64,000 bases of DNA from Mycoavidus cysteinexigens_B (lineage in GTDB: Bacteria > Pseudomonadota > Gammaproteobacteria > Burkholderiales > Burkholderiaceae): the NCBI GenBank assembly GCA_031963465.1, contig JASSUG010000001.1, positions 310,001-374,000 of the forward strand, given 5' to 3'. Under the pieces are notes generated by a model. The model searched no databases. It was not told the DNA's origin and saw only the letters and a program-made list of their open reading frames with translations. The position numbers and the translations under genes were made by a program. Below, one piece after another: positions 52,480 to 61,968 of this stretch (positions within the stretch are counted from its first letter, which is position 1; each line of letters starts with the position of its first letter).

Positions 52480-53705
52480 CTATACATATAGCGGCGCGAC
52501 CATGGCAGTGAGTTTGCGCTGCTGCCTGCTTTGCCGCATACAATTTGATAAATGGCAACATCATCATGTTCAAAAGCGTAGACGCTGCCCGCCAGATAAA
52601 CACGCCAAATACGGAATTTCTCTTCATTGACACAGGCTTTAATTTGGGGTGCTTGCTGTTCAAATCTCTCGCTCCAAAAAGTGAGTGTGCGCGCGTAATG
52701 GCGCCGCAGATTTTCGATATCAAATGTTTCAAGCCCGCCTTGCTGCATGGCGGCAAGCACAAGACTTAAATGGGGCAATTCGCCATTTGGAAAGACGTAG
52801 TGATCAATAAATTCATCTCCTCCCAATGAATTTTCTCCAGGCTTAAGCGCCGTTGAGGTGATGCCATGATTCATCATGATGCCGCCCTCTTTTAATAGCG
52901 CGCTGATTTTAGAGAAATACGAGGGTAGGTTTTTACGACCGACATGCTCAAACATACCAACGCTGGTAATACGGTCAAACTGCCCATTCAAGCCTGGGGT
53001 AATGTCGCGGTAATCCTGTAAGCGTAGGTCAATTTGCTTGGTCAGGCCGGCTTTTTTGATGCGTTCAGTGGCCAACTCAAACTGTTTTTGAGAGAGCGTG
53101 ACGCCGACACATTTTGCGCCAAATTTTTGCGCCGCACGCATCACTAATGCGCCCCAGCCACAACCAATATCCAGCAGGGTGTGACCCGGCTTGAGTTGAA
53201 TTTTGGTGAGGATATGATCGATCTTTTTGAGTTGGGCGGTGTCCAGGTCTTCGTCGCCGTTCTCGAAATAAGCGCATGAGTACACCATATTTTGGTCAAG
53301 CCACAACTGGTAGAACTGATTGGAAAGATCGTAGTGATACTGGATCGCTTGTTGATCCGCGGTGCGGGTGTGCGCAAATAAGTGCGCGAAACGACGGTAT
53401 ATGTGGCTGAGTTTGGCGCTTGATTTGGTGGTGTTTTCTACCAGTGAATAAGCGATCTCAATCAGATCCGTCAGCTTTCCTGCGACGTCGATTTTGCCCT
53501 TTATATAAGCCTCGCCAAGGGTGCTTAGATTTGGCTTAATTAAATCAGGTAAAGCGGCAGCGCTATTGATATAAAAGATGATTTGGGGCGTTGCAAAGCG
53601 CCCAAAATCATAGTGTTGCCCATTCCATAAGACTAGGCGCGCGCTGATATTGGCCCTCTGTTGGATCTCGGTAGCCCACTGTGCTAGCTTTTTCTCCCAC
53701 ACCAT
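52476..53705 (-). CDS. cfa: Cyclopropane-fatty-acyl-phospholipid synthase
   Basis: SAM-dependent enzyme adding a methylene bridge to unsaturated membrane lipids, 409 aa. An N-terminal lipid-binding region is followed by the methyltransferase domain with LLDIGCGWGAL (near residue 175) and the preceding DLSNQFYQLWLD and MVYSCAYF motifs. Typical of stationary-phase membrane adaptation and often RpoS-dependent in other bacteria. Confidence 0.94.
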   Translation of the reverse strand: MVWEKKLAQWATEIQQRANISARLVLWNGQHYDFGRFATPQIIFYINSAAALPDLIKPNLSTLGEAYIKGKIDVAGKLTDLIEIAYSLVENTTKSSAKLSHIYRRFAHLFAHTRTADQQAIQYHYDLSNQFYQLWLDQNMVYSCAYFENGDEDLDTAQLKKIDHILTKIQLKPGHTLLDIGCGWGALVMRAAQKFGAKCVGVTLSQKQFELATERIKKAGLTKQIDLRLQDYRDITPGLNGQFDRITSVGMFEHVGRKNLPSYFSKISALLKEGGIMMNHGITSTALKPGENSLGGDEFIDHYVFPNGELPHLSLVLAAMQQGGLETFDIENLRRHYARTLTFWSERFEQQAPQIKACVNEEKFRIWRVYLAGSVYAFEHDDVAIYQIVCGKAGSSANSLPWSRRYMYS

Positions 53706-53939
53706 ACGTGCTCCTTTTCAAATTAAGGACATCGAGTAGTCTATAGTTTATGCGTGCCGTGGCGTTCTCACCGATCCAAGGTCGGAGATTCCTGCGGCGC
53801 AGAACCTGGCATCGGGTCGAATCAAGTCGCTTCGGCGTTTTCTACAAAACTGCATTGATTAGCCATTCAGCCTAATATTCATTATAGGGGTGTCGTGACA
53901 GAATATTTAGCATTCTTAACCTGTTGGCGATTGTCGATA

Positions 53940-54587
53940 ATGCCTCTCCTTCGAACTAATCCACCCGCCCATGCCGATGAAGCATGGAAACATGTTTTGA
54001 GCGTTTATTTCAAAAAATTTATGCTTTTCTTTTACCCTGACCTTGCCGAAAAAATCGATTGGACTGCGGGTTATGAGATGCTCGATCAAGAGCTTCTCAA
54101 AATCACCTCGGATTCCATCATCGGCCCACGACGGGTTGATAAGCTGATGAAGGTTCAATCTTTAGATGGGCAAAATTGCCTGGTTTTACTGCACGTTGAA
54201 GTTCAAGGCACAAAAGACCCGCACTTTGAAAAACGGTTATTTCAATATTTCTATAGACTGCATGACCTGCACTGCCTACCTACCCTGACGTTAGCCATTT
54301 TGTCAGACAAAAACGCTCACTGGCGGCCGAGCAATTATTTAGAGGAGGTTTGGGGCTATCCCGTTTGCAACTTTCAATTTTTGACAAACAAATTGCTTGA
54401 TTATCGCGGCCAGGAAGCACGGTTACTTGAAACAGCCAATCCATTTGGCACTATCGTAGCGGTTCATCTAGCTGGATTGGAAACCCGTTCTAGGCCAGAG
54501 GCGCGCTATGCTGTAAAGCTTGCTTTGACCCGCAAGCTTTACGACAAGGGTTTAGATCGAGAAGCGATTAGTAATTTATACATTTTT
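53940..54587 (+). CDS. Rpn/PD-(D/E)XK-family nuclease-like gene, 5' exon interrupted by a group II intron
   Basis: Codes for the first 216 residues of a Rpn (recombination-promoting nuclease/putative transposase)-type protein. Family segments HADEAWKHVLSVYF, FFYPDLAEKIDW and the nuclease core HVEVQGTKDP are present. The frame runs to the intron boundary at 54587 (codon boundary, ...SNLYIF), after which it would continue only 7 codons into intron sequence. Joined to 57077-57352 it gives a complete protein of about 307 aa. The ATG at 53940 fits the family start; GTG at 53895 is an alternative. Confidence 0.82.
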
Positions 54588-55281
54588 GTGCGACGCGAAG
54601 CTGCGTAAATGATTGTTTCGCTTTTTGGTATAAAAGTAGAGAAACCAACTGTTCCGTCAGTTGTAGCCTACTGGTGCATGCAGAGTTGGTAACGGCACTG
54701 TGTGAAGCCACCGGGACAACGTAACCTGCTCGTAAGAGCGGCATAAAACTCGTGAGAGTAAGATGCTTTCTGCCAGCGCAAGGGCGGATAAGGTGCCAGG
54801 CTAAGTAGCATGGTTAGTGTAAGCAAACTGCTGTTAAATGTCGTTAATAATGACAAGCCAAAGGCGCTGACAGGCTTGAGCCAACAGGCACACGATTGGT
54901 TATTTCTCTAATAATTAGGAATACACGGACCCACACAATCGTCGGCAAATAGGCAGAACCTAAACTACTTGTGTCATTTACGTGGAACGCGGTAAGCCCG
55001 ATTCATCGCCCACCCTTAGATTCAGAAGGCGGCAGGCAACCTATAAAGGAAGCTGTGGGTGAAGCGGGTATAGGATTGTGGAGTAAGCGAAAGCCGAAGT
55101 GTAATGCTACGGATAGGGATTCGAACTTTGTCCTGACCTGAAAGGGTGCCCACTTCCACAAGGTGTAACAGTCGTAAGCAACTGGAACGGCCCATGTAGT
55201 CTGTATTTAAGGTCTTAAGGAGGCGTAATCTCCTGCCGGAGATCAAGCCATCAAATTGACAAAAGATTACCCGAGGAAAGC

Positions 55282-57003
55282 ATGAGAGTAACTGGCAGAA
55301 AACAAGCCGGTTCTGCGTCCTCGCACAGTCCTGAAGATTGGGTTTCGATTGATTGGAAGCGAGTCCAAAGGAATGTGAGGGTCGTGCAGCACCGCTTAGC
55401 GAAGGCAACACAAGAGAGCAACTGGCGCAGAGTAAAAGCTTTGCAACGGCTGCTCACTCGCTCGTTTAGTGCAAAAGCACTAGCAGTCAAACGAGTGACT
55501 GAAAATCAAGGCAAACGAACCGCCGGTGTGGACAACAAACTGTGGGATACACCACAGAAGAAGTTCACAGCAATTGCCGAATTAAAGAAGCAACGGTATA
55601 GACCTTCGCCTGTGCGAAGGGTTTATATTCCAAAATCGAATGGAAAAGAACGGCCTCTTGGCATACTGACCATGCGGGACAGAGCCATGCAAGCCCTATA
55701 CTTGCTGGCCCTTGATCCAGTTTTGGAATCGGTGAGTGATCCGAATTCATACGGATTTAGGAAAAACCGTTGTACCGCTGATGCGATGGAGCAGATATTC
55801 ACTCGGCTGGCCCAAAAGAATTCGGCCCAATGGGTGCTTGATGCAGACATCGAAAGCTTCTTTGACCAAATCTCAAGAGACTGGATGGTAGACAACGTCT
55901 GCACGGATAAGTCGATGCTACGGAAGTGGTTGAGATCTGGGGTCGTCGACCGAGGGCAATTGCAAAATACAACCGCAGGCGTTCCGCAAGGGGGAATTAT
56001 TTCCCCTGCGGCGGCAAATTGGACGTTGAATGGTTTGGAAACACAACTCATCGCGCATCTAGAAACGAAATGGGGTGTAGCCCAAACCAAGAAACTAAAA
56101 GTGGGTGTGGTACGATTTTGCGATGATTTTGTCGTAACCAGCGCTTCAAAAGAACTGCTGGAAACAGAGATCAAGCCGTGGATCGAAACATTCCTCGCTG
56201 AGCGAGGGTTGCGACTGTCTACAGCCAAAACGCGTATTGTACATATCAACGAAGGTTTCGACTTCCTTGGGTGGCACTTCCGCAAATATTCGGAAAAGCT
56301 GCTGATCAAGCCTAGTAAGAAAAATGTGCAAGCGTTCTATGAAAAGCTCAGGATAGTTATCAACGACAATCTAGGGGTTAAGCAAGAAAGCCTAATCCGA
56401 CTGCTTAATCCAATACTGCGGGGCTGGTGTCAATACCATAGCCCGGTGTGTGCCAAAAAAGCGTTCTCCCGAATGGAGTCATTGCTGTTTGAACGCCTTT
56501 GGCACTGGGCGCGCCGCAGGCATCCAAACAAGGGCGCCAGATGGATACGTCAGAAGTATTGGCACAACGTCGGCAATCGTCATTGGGTGTTTGCGGCACA
56601 AGTGGAGCGGAAGGATGACAGTAAGGGGCTTATAGAATTGTATCACCTGTCTGGCACCCCTATCAAGAGGCACAGGAAAGTTAAGAAAAACTACCATCCC
56701 TATGATCCCGAATGGGAGTTATACGGTGAAACCCTCCGGCAAGAACGCATGTTGAAAAACATGGGGTATCGAGCCCAGTGGGCGAAACTGTACACGGATC
56801 AAAAGGGCCTGTGTGGATTGTGTGAGGGTGAGATGGATATGGACACCGGTTGGCATGACCACCATATTGAATATCGTATGAATGGCGGCTCCGATGCCCT
56901 TAGAAATCGGGTACTTCTCCACCCAACCTGCCATGCACAGGTTCATAGCCTTGGTTTGAAAGTAGTGAAACCGGCCCCAGCATGGGGCTTTTGTTATGCT
57001 TGA
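55282..57003 (+). CDS. Group II intron-encoded protein: reverse transcriptase, maturase, HNH endonuclease
   Basis: 573 aa. RT blocks are ordered: KSNGKERPLGILTMRDRAMQ, DADIESFFDQI, GVPQGGIISP (near 234) and the catalytic core RFCDD (D281, D282), which has FCDD in place of the usual YADD. The maturase X domain (LNPILRGWCQYH) follows. A C-terminal HNH domain (CGLC ... DHHIEYRMNGG ... CHAQVH, from about 511) is complete. The ATG at 55282 has a GAGGAAAG site. Its stop codon overlaps the first bases of domain V. Confidence 0.94.
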   Translation: MRVTGRKQAGSASSHSPEDWVSIDWKRVQRNVRVVQHRLAKATQESNWRRVKALQRLLTRSFSAKALAVKRVTENQGKRTAGVDNKLWDTPQKKFTAIAELKKQRYRPSPVRRVYIPKSNGKERPLGILTMRDRAMQALYLLALDPVLESVSDPNSYGFRKNRCTADAMEQIFTRLAQKNSAQWVLDADIESFFDQISRDWMVDNVCTDKSMLRKWLRSGVVDRGQLQNTTAGVPQGGIISPAAANWTLNGLETQLIAHLETKWGVAQTKKLKVGVVRFCDDFVVTSASKELLETEIKPWIETFLAERGLRLSTAKTRIVHINEGFDFLGWHFRKYSEKLLIKPSKKNVQAFYEKLRIVINDNLGVKQESLIRLLNPILRGWCQYHSPVCAKKAFSRMESLLFERLWHWARRRHPNKGARWIRQKYWHNVGNRHWVFAAQVERKDDSKGLIELYHLSGTPIKRHRKVKKNYHPYDPEWELYGETLRQERMLKNMGYRAQWAKLYTDQKGLCGLCEGEMDMDTGWHDHHIEYRMNGGSDALRNRVLLHPTCHAQVHSLGLKVVKPAPAWGFCYA

Positions 57004-57076
57004 GCGTAGTGCGGTTAACGTCGCATGCTGCGTTCTTAGGGGGCGGTGGTGCAGTAATGTACTGCTGCTACCCGAC
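57002..57076 (+). ncRNA. Group II intron domains V and VI
   Basis: Domain V is a 34-nt hairpin (57002-57035) beginning GAGC, with the AGC triad at positions 2-4, a distal loop near positions 13-20, a 2-nt bulge at positions 25-26 and an end GTTC pairing with the start. Domain VI follows (57040-57076), containing a GGTGGTGCAGTA / TACTGCTGC stem and the bulged A at 57070, seven bases from the 3' end. Confidence 0.85.
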
Positions 57077-57352
57077 ATCAATGGGGTCTTGACTTTACCA
57101 GAGAATTTAGAAATTCGTTATAATTCATCTATCAAGGAATTAGAGCAGGAGCGCAATATGCGATACGTAACTAGCATTGAACGTCAAGGCAGACAGGAAG
57201 GTCTGAAAGAAGGTATAGAACAAGGTATTCAACGAGGTCACCGAACCTTTGTTCAGAATTTGAGAGCGATGAAAATGGACAGTGCTTTCATTCAAAAAGC
57301 CACTGGGCTGAGTGAGGAAGAAATCGCCGCGCTCCTTAAGCAAACGCATTAA
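57077..57352 (+). CDS. Rpn/PD-(D/E)XK-family gene, 3' exon
   Basis: Last 91 codons of the interrupted gene: INGVLTLPENLEIRYN, then RNMRYVTSIERQGRQEG and a low-complexity EG-rich helix (KEGIEQGIQRG), ending SEEEIAALLKQTH. This tail is characteristic of the family, where 'YVTSIER' precedes EG repeats. Read alone it would start within the intron. Joined after splicing it completes the 307-residue protein. The product's cellular role is not known. Confidence 0.82.
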   Translation: MNGVLTLPENLEIRYNSSIKELEQERNMRYVTSIERQGRQEGLKEGIEQGIQRGHRTFVQNLRAMKMDSAFIQKATGLSEEEIAALLKQTH

Positions 57353-57360
57353 GGGGGCGG

Positions 57361-58005
57361 TCAGGGCGCCAGCCGCACCACGCGCCAGTCATCATCAGTG
57401 TTACGTTGATATTGAATGCGATCATGCAGCCGTGAGGGTCGGCCTTGCCAGAATTCGATTCTATGAGGCCGCAGCCGATAGCCGCCCCAGTAGGGCGGGC
57501 GCGGTGCATTATCTTTAAACTGTTCGGTGAATTGCATCATGCGTGCTTCAAGCGTCGCCCGGTTTGGGATCACCGCACTTTGTTCAGACGCCCAAGCGCC
57601 AATTTTTGAGGCCAATGGGCGAACGGCAAAATAGGCATCGCTTTGTGCTGAATCCGTTTTTTCGACAATGCCGTCAATGCGTACTTGGCGTTCTAATGCA
57701 ATCCAATGAAAAAGCAAGCTCGCATAAGGGTTTTCGGCCAGTTCCTGACCTTTACGACTGTCGTAATTGGTGAAAAAAACAAAACCGCACGGGTCAAAAT
57801 CCTTTAACAACACGATGCGTGCTGACGGGCGGAGATCGGCGCCTGCCGTAGCCAACGTCATTGCATTGGCTTCTGGTACTTGAGCTGCGAGTGCCTGCTT
57901 AAACCAGCGCTCAAATTGGCGGATCGGGTCGGCCTCGAGTTCAGCTTCACTCAATGAGTGGCTAGCATAGTCTGTACGAAGATGGGCAAGGTCAGATTCA
58001 GTCAT
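57361..58005 (-). CDS. pdxH: Pyridoxamine/pyridoxine 5'-phosphate oxidase
   Basis: FMN enzyme producing pyridoxal 5'-phosphate, 214 aa. Family signatures: RIVLLKDFD, FFTNYDSRKGQEL, HWIALERQVRIDG and a C-terminal WQGRPSRLHDRI. The true start is the ATG at 58005; the open frame continues upstream to 58644, but that part is antisense to glnS sequence. It ends 8 bp from the 3' exon of the nuclease-like gene. Confidence 0.95.
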   Translation of the reverse strand: MTESDLAHLRTDYASHSLSEAELEADPIRQFERWFKQALAAQVPEANAMTLATAGADLRPSARIVLLKDFDPCGFVFFTNYDSRKGQELAENPYASLLFHWIALERQVRIDGIVEKTDSAQSDAYFAVRPLASKIGAWASEQSAVIPNRATLEARMMQFTEQFKDNAPRPPYWGGYRLRPHRIEFWQGRPSRLHDRIQYQRNTDDDWRVVRLAP

Positions 58006-58039
58006 GCTAAATTTTAAAAGGTCATGCACACCAAATGGC

Positions 58040-59734
58040 TTATTTACCCCAGCTGTCTTTGAGGCTGACAATCCGATTAAACACCGGTTGTTGTGGCTTT
58101 GAATCGACATAGTCCACAACAAAATAACCGTGCCGCTCAAACTGTACACGCTCTTCAGGCTGCATGGTTTGCACCCCGGGTTCAAGATAAGCGCGTACCA
58201 GTTGTTTTGCATTCGGATTGAGCGCACGCAAAAAATCTCGTCCATTTGCATCAGGCTGTGCCTCGATAAAGAGACGGTCATACAGTCGCACATCAGCCGC
58301 ATAGGCATGTGCTGCACTGACCCAGTGAATATTACCTTTAACCTTGTAATTATTCGAGCCTTCAGTGCCTGATTTGCTATCTGGGAAATAATTGCAATGC
58401 ACCGCAATGATCTTGCCCTCTGCATCTTTTTCTGCGCTCGTGCACTCAACCACGAAACCATAGCGCAGCCGTACACGGTTACCTGGAAAGAGCCGGAAAT
58501 AGCCTTTGGCGGGCTGTTCGCTGAAATCTTCGCGCTCGATCCATAGTTCCTGGCTAAATGGGAAGGAGCGTGTGCCGCGTTCTGGATGATGCGGATGAAT
58601 CGGCGCGCTGCATAGCTCGGATTGGCCCGCCGGATAATTATCAATAATCAATTTAAGCGGATCAAGCACGGCGATCGCGCGTGGCGCCTGCGGCTCTAGA
58701 TCATCGCGTAGCGCCTGTTCAAGTACGCTCATCTCGATCCATGAGTCTGCTTTTGCAACGCCAATGCGTTCACAAAACAAGCGAATGCTCGTCGGCGTAA
58801 AACCGCGCCGGCGCAAGCCAGCAAGGGTAGGTAAACGCGGATCGTCCCAGCCCTCTACATGGTGCTCCTGAACGAGTTGCAAAAGCTTGCGTTTGCTGGT
58901 TACAACATAATTTAAGTTAAGCCGCGCAAATTCAATTTGTTGCGGTAACGGCTGTTTGAATACACCGGCCTTAGCGAGTCGCGACAAGATCCAATCATAG
59001 AGCGGCCGATGATCTTCAAATTCAAGTGTACAGAGAGAGTGCGTAATATTTTCAAGCGCGTCCGAAATACAATGCGTGTAGTCGTACATCGGGTAGATGC
59101 ACCATGTATCGCCGGTACGGTAATGATGCGCATAGCGAATCCGATACAACACCGGATCGCGTAGATTGAGATTGGGCGAAGCCATCTCGATTTTTGCGCG
59201 CAGCACGTGCTCGCCTTCGTTAAATTCCCCGGCGCGCATGCGCCGGAAAAGATCGAGGTTTTCAGCCGTGGAGCGTTCACGATAAGGGGATGCCGTGCCG
59301 GGTGCGGTGAGCGTGCCGCGCATTGCGCGGATTGCTTCTGAGGATTGGCTATCTACGTAAGCATCGCCATGCTCAATCAGAATTTCTGCAAAATGGTACA
59401 GTGTGTCGTAATAGTCACTGGCGTAATACACGTGCTCAACATTATCTTTTTGCCAAGAGAAGCCGAGCCAGCGTACGGCATCAATGATGGATTGGGCGTA
59501 TTCAACGCTTTCCTTCTCTGGATTTGTATCATCAAAGCGCAAATGACAAACCCCATCATAATCGCGCGCAACGCCGAAGTTTAAGCAAATGCTTTTGGCG
59601 TGACCGATATGGAGATAACCGTTGGGTTCAGGCGGAAAGCGCGTGGTCACGCGGCCTTGTTGTTTGCTTGAGCGCTGATCATGGTCGATGATGGCGCGGA
59701 TAAAATTGGTCGGGCTGTGGCTGGTGGTACTCAT
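58040..59734 (-). CDS. glnS: Glutaminyl-tRNA synthetase
   Basis: Class I synthetase, 564 aa. The HIGH motif is in PEPNGYLHIGHAKS (near residue 40) and the KMSKS-like signature is VVTSKRKLL. Anticodon-binding beta barrels occupy the C-terminal third. It lies directly upstream of pdxH on the same strand and divergent from kdsD. Confidence 0.97.
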   Translation of the reverse strand: MSTTSHSPTNFIRAIIDHDQRSSKQQGRVTTRFPPEPNGYLHIGHAKSICLNFGVARDYDGVCHLRFDDTNPEKESVEYAQSIIDAVRWLGFSWQKDNVEHVYYASDYYDTLYHFAEILIEHGDAYVDSQSSEAIRAMRGTLTAPGTASPYRERSTAENLDLFRRMRAGEFNEGEHVLRAKIEMASPNLNLRDPVLYRIRYAHHYRTGDTWCIYPMYDYTHCISDALENITHSLCTLEFEDHRPLYDWILSRLAKAGVFKQPLPQQIEFARLNLNYVVTSKRKLLQLVQEHHVEGWDDPRLPTLAGLRRRGFTPTSIRLFCERIGVAKADSWIEMSVLEQALRDDLEPQAPRAIAVLDPLKLIIDNYPAGQSELCSAPIHPHHPERGTRSFPFSQELWIEREDFSEQPAKGYFRLFPGNRVRLRYGFVVECTSAEKDAEGKIIAVHCNYFPDSKSGTEGSNNYKVKGNIHWVSAAHAYAADVRLYDRLFIEAQPDANGRDFLRALNPNAKQLVRAYLEPGVQTMQPEERVQFERHGYFVVDYVDSKPQQPVFNRIVSLKDSWGK

Positions 59735-59822
59735 GTTTTAGAGTGTCTATGCTTAAGAAGCGCAAATCAAAGACAAGCATTCTAACTCATTGAGGTGGCT
59801 GGGTTTTTGCTATACTCGCTGT

Positions 59823-60803
59823 ATGATAAAAAACCACACTAATCGGGTATTATCCCTCGCGCGTGACGTGCTCGAGACTGAAGCTACAGCGATTTTATCG
59901 CTGGCCAGTCGACTTGACCAGAATTTCATCGCGGCAGTCGAACTGCTGCTAGCTTGCACCGGCCGGGTTGTGGTGTCAGGCATTGGCAAATCCGGCCATA
60001 TCGCGCGTAAGCTCGCGGCGACTCTCGCGAGTACCGGCACGCCCGCTTTCTTTGTGCATCCCGCCGAGGCAAGTCACGGGGATCTTGGCATGATCATGGT
60101 GGGGGATGTGGTGATCGTCCTCTCTAACTCCGGCGAAACCGAAGAGTTGGTTGATATTTTACCGTCAATCAAACGCACTGGTGCGCGCTTGATTGCGATG
60201 ACCGGCAACCCAGCGTCCAGCCTAGCTAAACTCGCTGATGTCCACTTGAATGCGCGGGTTGAGAAAGAAGCGTGTCCGCTCAACCTTGCGCCAACGGCGA
60301 GCACCACGGCTGCGTTGGCGCTGAGTGACGCTCTTGCCATGGCGGTGTTAGATGCCCGTGGTTTTGGGCCGGAGGATTTTGCGCGGTCTCATCCAGGGGG
60401 TACGCTGGGGCGCCGGCTGCTGACTTATGTGCGCGATGTGATGCGGGCCGATGTGCAATTACCGTGTGTCGAGTTAAGCGCGACCGTGCATGATGCGCTC
60501 TTTGAAATTACCGAAAAGCGCTTGGGCATGACTGCCGTAGTCGATCATGCTGGGTCTGTCAGAGGGATCTTCACTGATGGTGATTTAAGGCGCCTGCTTG
60601 CAAAACGCAATGATATATCTACGCTGAACATCGCTGAGGCAATGACCGCCCAGCCCTACACTATTAGCCCCGATCGGCTGGCGATTGAGGCGGTTGAGTT
60701 AATGGAGCGCTACTGCATTAATCAAATGCTGGTGGTGGACGAGGCGAATAAATTGATTGGTGCGCTCAATCTGCACGATCTTTTTAGTGCCAAGGTGATT
60801 TGA
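59823..60803 (+). CDS. kdsD: D-arabinose-5-phosphate isomerase (KpsF/GutQ family)
   Basis: First step of Kdo synthesis. 326 aa: an SIS domain (GRVVVSGIGKSGHIARK, VIVLSNSGETEELVD) then two CBS domains (from about residue 205). The ATG at 59823 is used; the frame upstream has no conserved residues. It overlaps kdsC by 1 bp. First gene of kdsD-kdsC-lptC-lptA-lptB. Confidence 0.95.
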   Translation: MIKNHTNRVLSLARDVLETEATAILSLASRLDQNFIAAVELLLACTGRVVVSGIGKSGHIARKLAATLASTGTPAFFVHPAEASHGDLGMIMVGDVVIVLSNSGETEELVDILPSIKRTGARLIAMTGNPASSLAKLADVHLNARVEKEACPLNLAPTASTTAALALSDALAMAVLDARGFGPEDFARSHPGGTLGRRLLTYVRDVMRADVQLPCVELSATVHDALFEITEKRLGMTAVVDHAGSVRGIFTDGDLRRLLAKRNDISTLNIAEAMTAQPYTISPDRLAIEAVELMERYCINQMLVVDEANKLIGALNLHDLFSAKVI

Positions 60804-61351
60804 TGGAGAGGGCATCTGTTAGTGCTGCGGTGAATGAACGCGCAGCGCGGGTCCGGCTGATGATTTTTGATGTAGATGGCGTGTTGACCGATGGTCGTTT
60901 GTATTTTAGTGCCGCGGGAGAATCCAGCAAATCGTTTGATACCCTCGATGGGCAAGGGATCAAGCTGCTGGCAGCAGTTGGCGTGCAGATTGCCTTGATT
61001 ACCGGGCGAGCTTCTCAGATGGTGACTGCGCGTGCGCAAGAGCTTGGCATTGAATGGGTGTATCAGGGGGTACATGATAAGGCGGTGGCTTTTGCCGAGT
61101 TGTTGTCACGCGCGCGTTGCACGGCTGAACAATGCGGTTATATGGGCGACGATTGGCCCGATCTGCCGGTCATGATGAAGGTCGCATTTGCCGCCGCGCC
61201 GGCAAATGCGCATGCGGAGGTATTGGCTCGGGCCCATTGGGTCGCGCATGCTCGTGGGGGGTATGGTGCTGCCCGTGAAGTGTGTGATCTGATACTGCGA
61301 GCACAGCACAGCTATGACACGCTACTCTCGGCGGCGTGTGGTCGGGCCTGA
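60803..61351 (+). CDS. kdsC: 3-deoxy-D-manno-octulosonate 8-phosphate phosphatase
   Basis: HAD-family phosphatase of 182 aa releasing Kdo from Kdo-8-P. Motif I is FDVDGVLTD (D26 and D28 of the ATG-60803 reading) and motif IV is MGDDWPDLPV. Starts within the kdsD stop (TGATG). Overlaps lptC by 1 bp. Confidence 0.95.
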   Translation: MERASVSAAVNERAARVRLMIFDVDGVLTDGRLYFSAAGESSKSFDTLDGQGIKLLAAVGVQIALITGRASQMVTARAQELGIEWVYQGVHDKAVAFAELLSRARCTAEQCGYMGDDWPDLPVMMKVAFAAAPANAHAEVLARAHWVAHARGGYGAAREVCDLILRAQHSYDTLLSAACGRA

Positions 61352-61959
61352 TGATGGCGCGCACACGGGTACAATGGTTGCCGCTGTTGCTGATCGCGCT
61401 TTTAGCTGGCGCCAGCTATTGGCTACTGCAATTGCATCTGCCTCCGTCTAGGTCTTCTGCGCCGCAGGTCAAGATGCATCGTCCCGATTACTTTGCGGAG
61501 CATTTCTCGATTACGTTGCTTGACCAAACTGGCGCTACCCAATATCGAATTAACGCGGCAAAGATGGTGCATTACGAGGATAATGATAATACGGATGTCG
61601 TGCTGCCTGCGGTGCGCGCGTTCGTAGCCGGCCAGCCGGATGTGACCAGTTTTGCAAAGCGTGGCAAAATCAATGGCGATGGCTCCATTCTCGATCTGTA
61701 TGACGACGCTCATGTGCGGCGCGCACAAGGCGATCAGGATCCTGCGCTGGAAGCAGATTCACAACATTTCCGCTTTTTGATCAACGATGATATCGTGCAA
61801 ACTGAACAATCTGTTAAATTGAAGCGAGGAGCGTCAATAGTGACCGCGAGTGGTATGTCTTATAACAACCTCACCCGGGTGGTCAAGTTGGTGGGGCAGG
61901 TGCGTGGCGTGATTGCTGCGGATACGTTTATATCTAATAGCGCCAGCCCTAAGCGCTAG
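61351..61959 (+). CDS. lptC: LptC, inner-membrane LPS transport protein
   Basis: Bitopic protein of about 202 aa, with an N-terminal TM helix (WLPLLLIALLAGASYWLL) and a periplasmic beta-jellyroll (YFAEHFSITLLDQTG...). It bridges LptBFG and LptA. Tandem ATGs at 61351 and 61354 follow kdsC. The assignment rests on position between kdsC and lptA and on the fold pattern. Confidence 0.88.
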   Translation: MMARTRVQWLPLLLIALLAGASYWLLQLHLPPSRSSAPQVKMHRPDYFAEHFSITLLDQTGATQYRINAAKMVHYEDNDNTDVVLPAVRAFVAGQPDVTSFAKRGKINGDGSILDLYDDAHVRRAQGDQDPALEADSQHFRFLINDDIVQTEQSVKLKRGASIVTASGMSYNNLTRVVKLVGQVRGVIAADTFISNSASPKR

Positions 61960-61968
61960 GGTCAATTT

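Larger units (their letters stand above)
54588..57076 (+). mobile_element. Full-length group II intron with reverse-transcriptase ORF
   Basis: The 5' boundary is GTGCGACGCG (bacterial GUGYG consensus) and the 3' boundary ends CTACCCGAC (AY end) with a bulged-A candidate at 57070. Length 2489 bp. Domains I-III occupy about 54588-55281, domain IV carries the intron protein (55282-57003), and domains V-VI fill 57002-57076. The exon junction is in phase: ...NLYIF joined to INGVLTLPENLE restores the host ORF. The element therefore appears intact and probably splicing-competent (inference). Confidence 0.9.

Noticed and set aside
53706..53939. tRNA-like GTTCGAATC-type motifs
   Set aside because: A GGTCGAATC stretch occurs near 53814, but no cloverleaf with matching acceptor and anticodon stems could be drawn; no tRNA was found in the window.
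55282..57003. Retron or DGR reverse transcriptase
   Set aside because: A maturase X domain, HNH domain, domain V/VI RNA and clean intron boundaries identify a group II intron.
57361..58644. 427-residue version of pdxH
   Set aside because: The extra N-terminal half lies over glnS codons and has no family similarity; the ATG at 58005 gives the normal 214 aa length.
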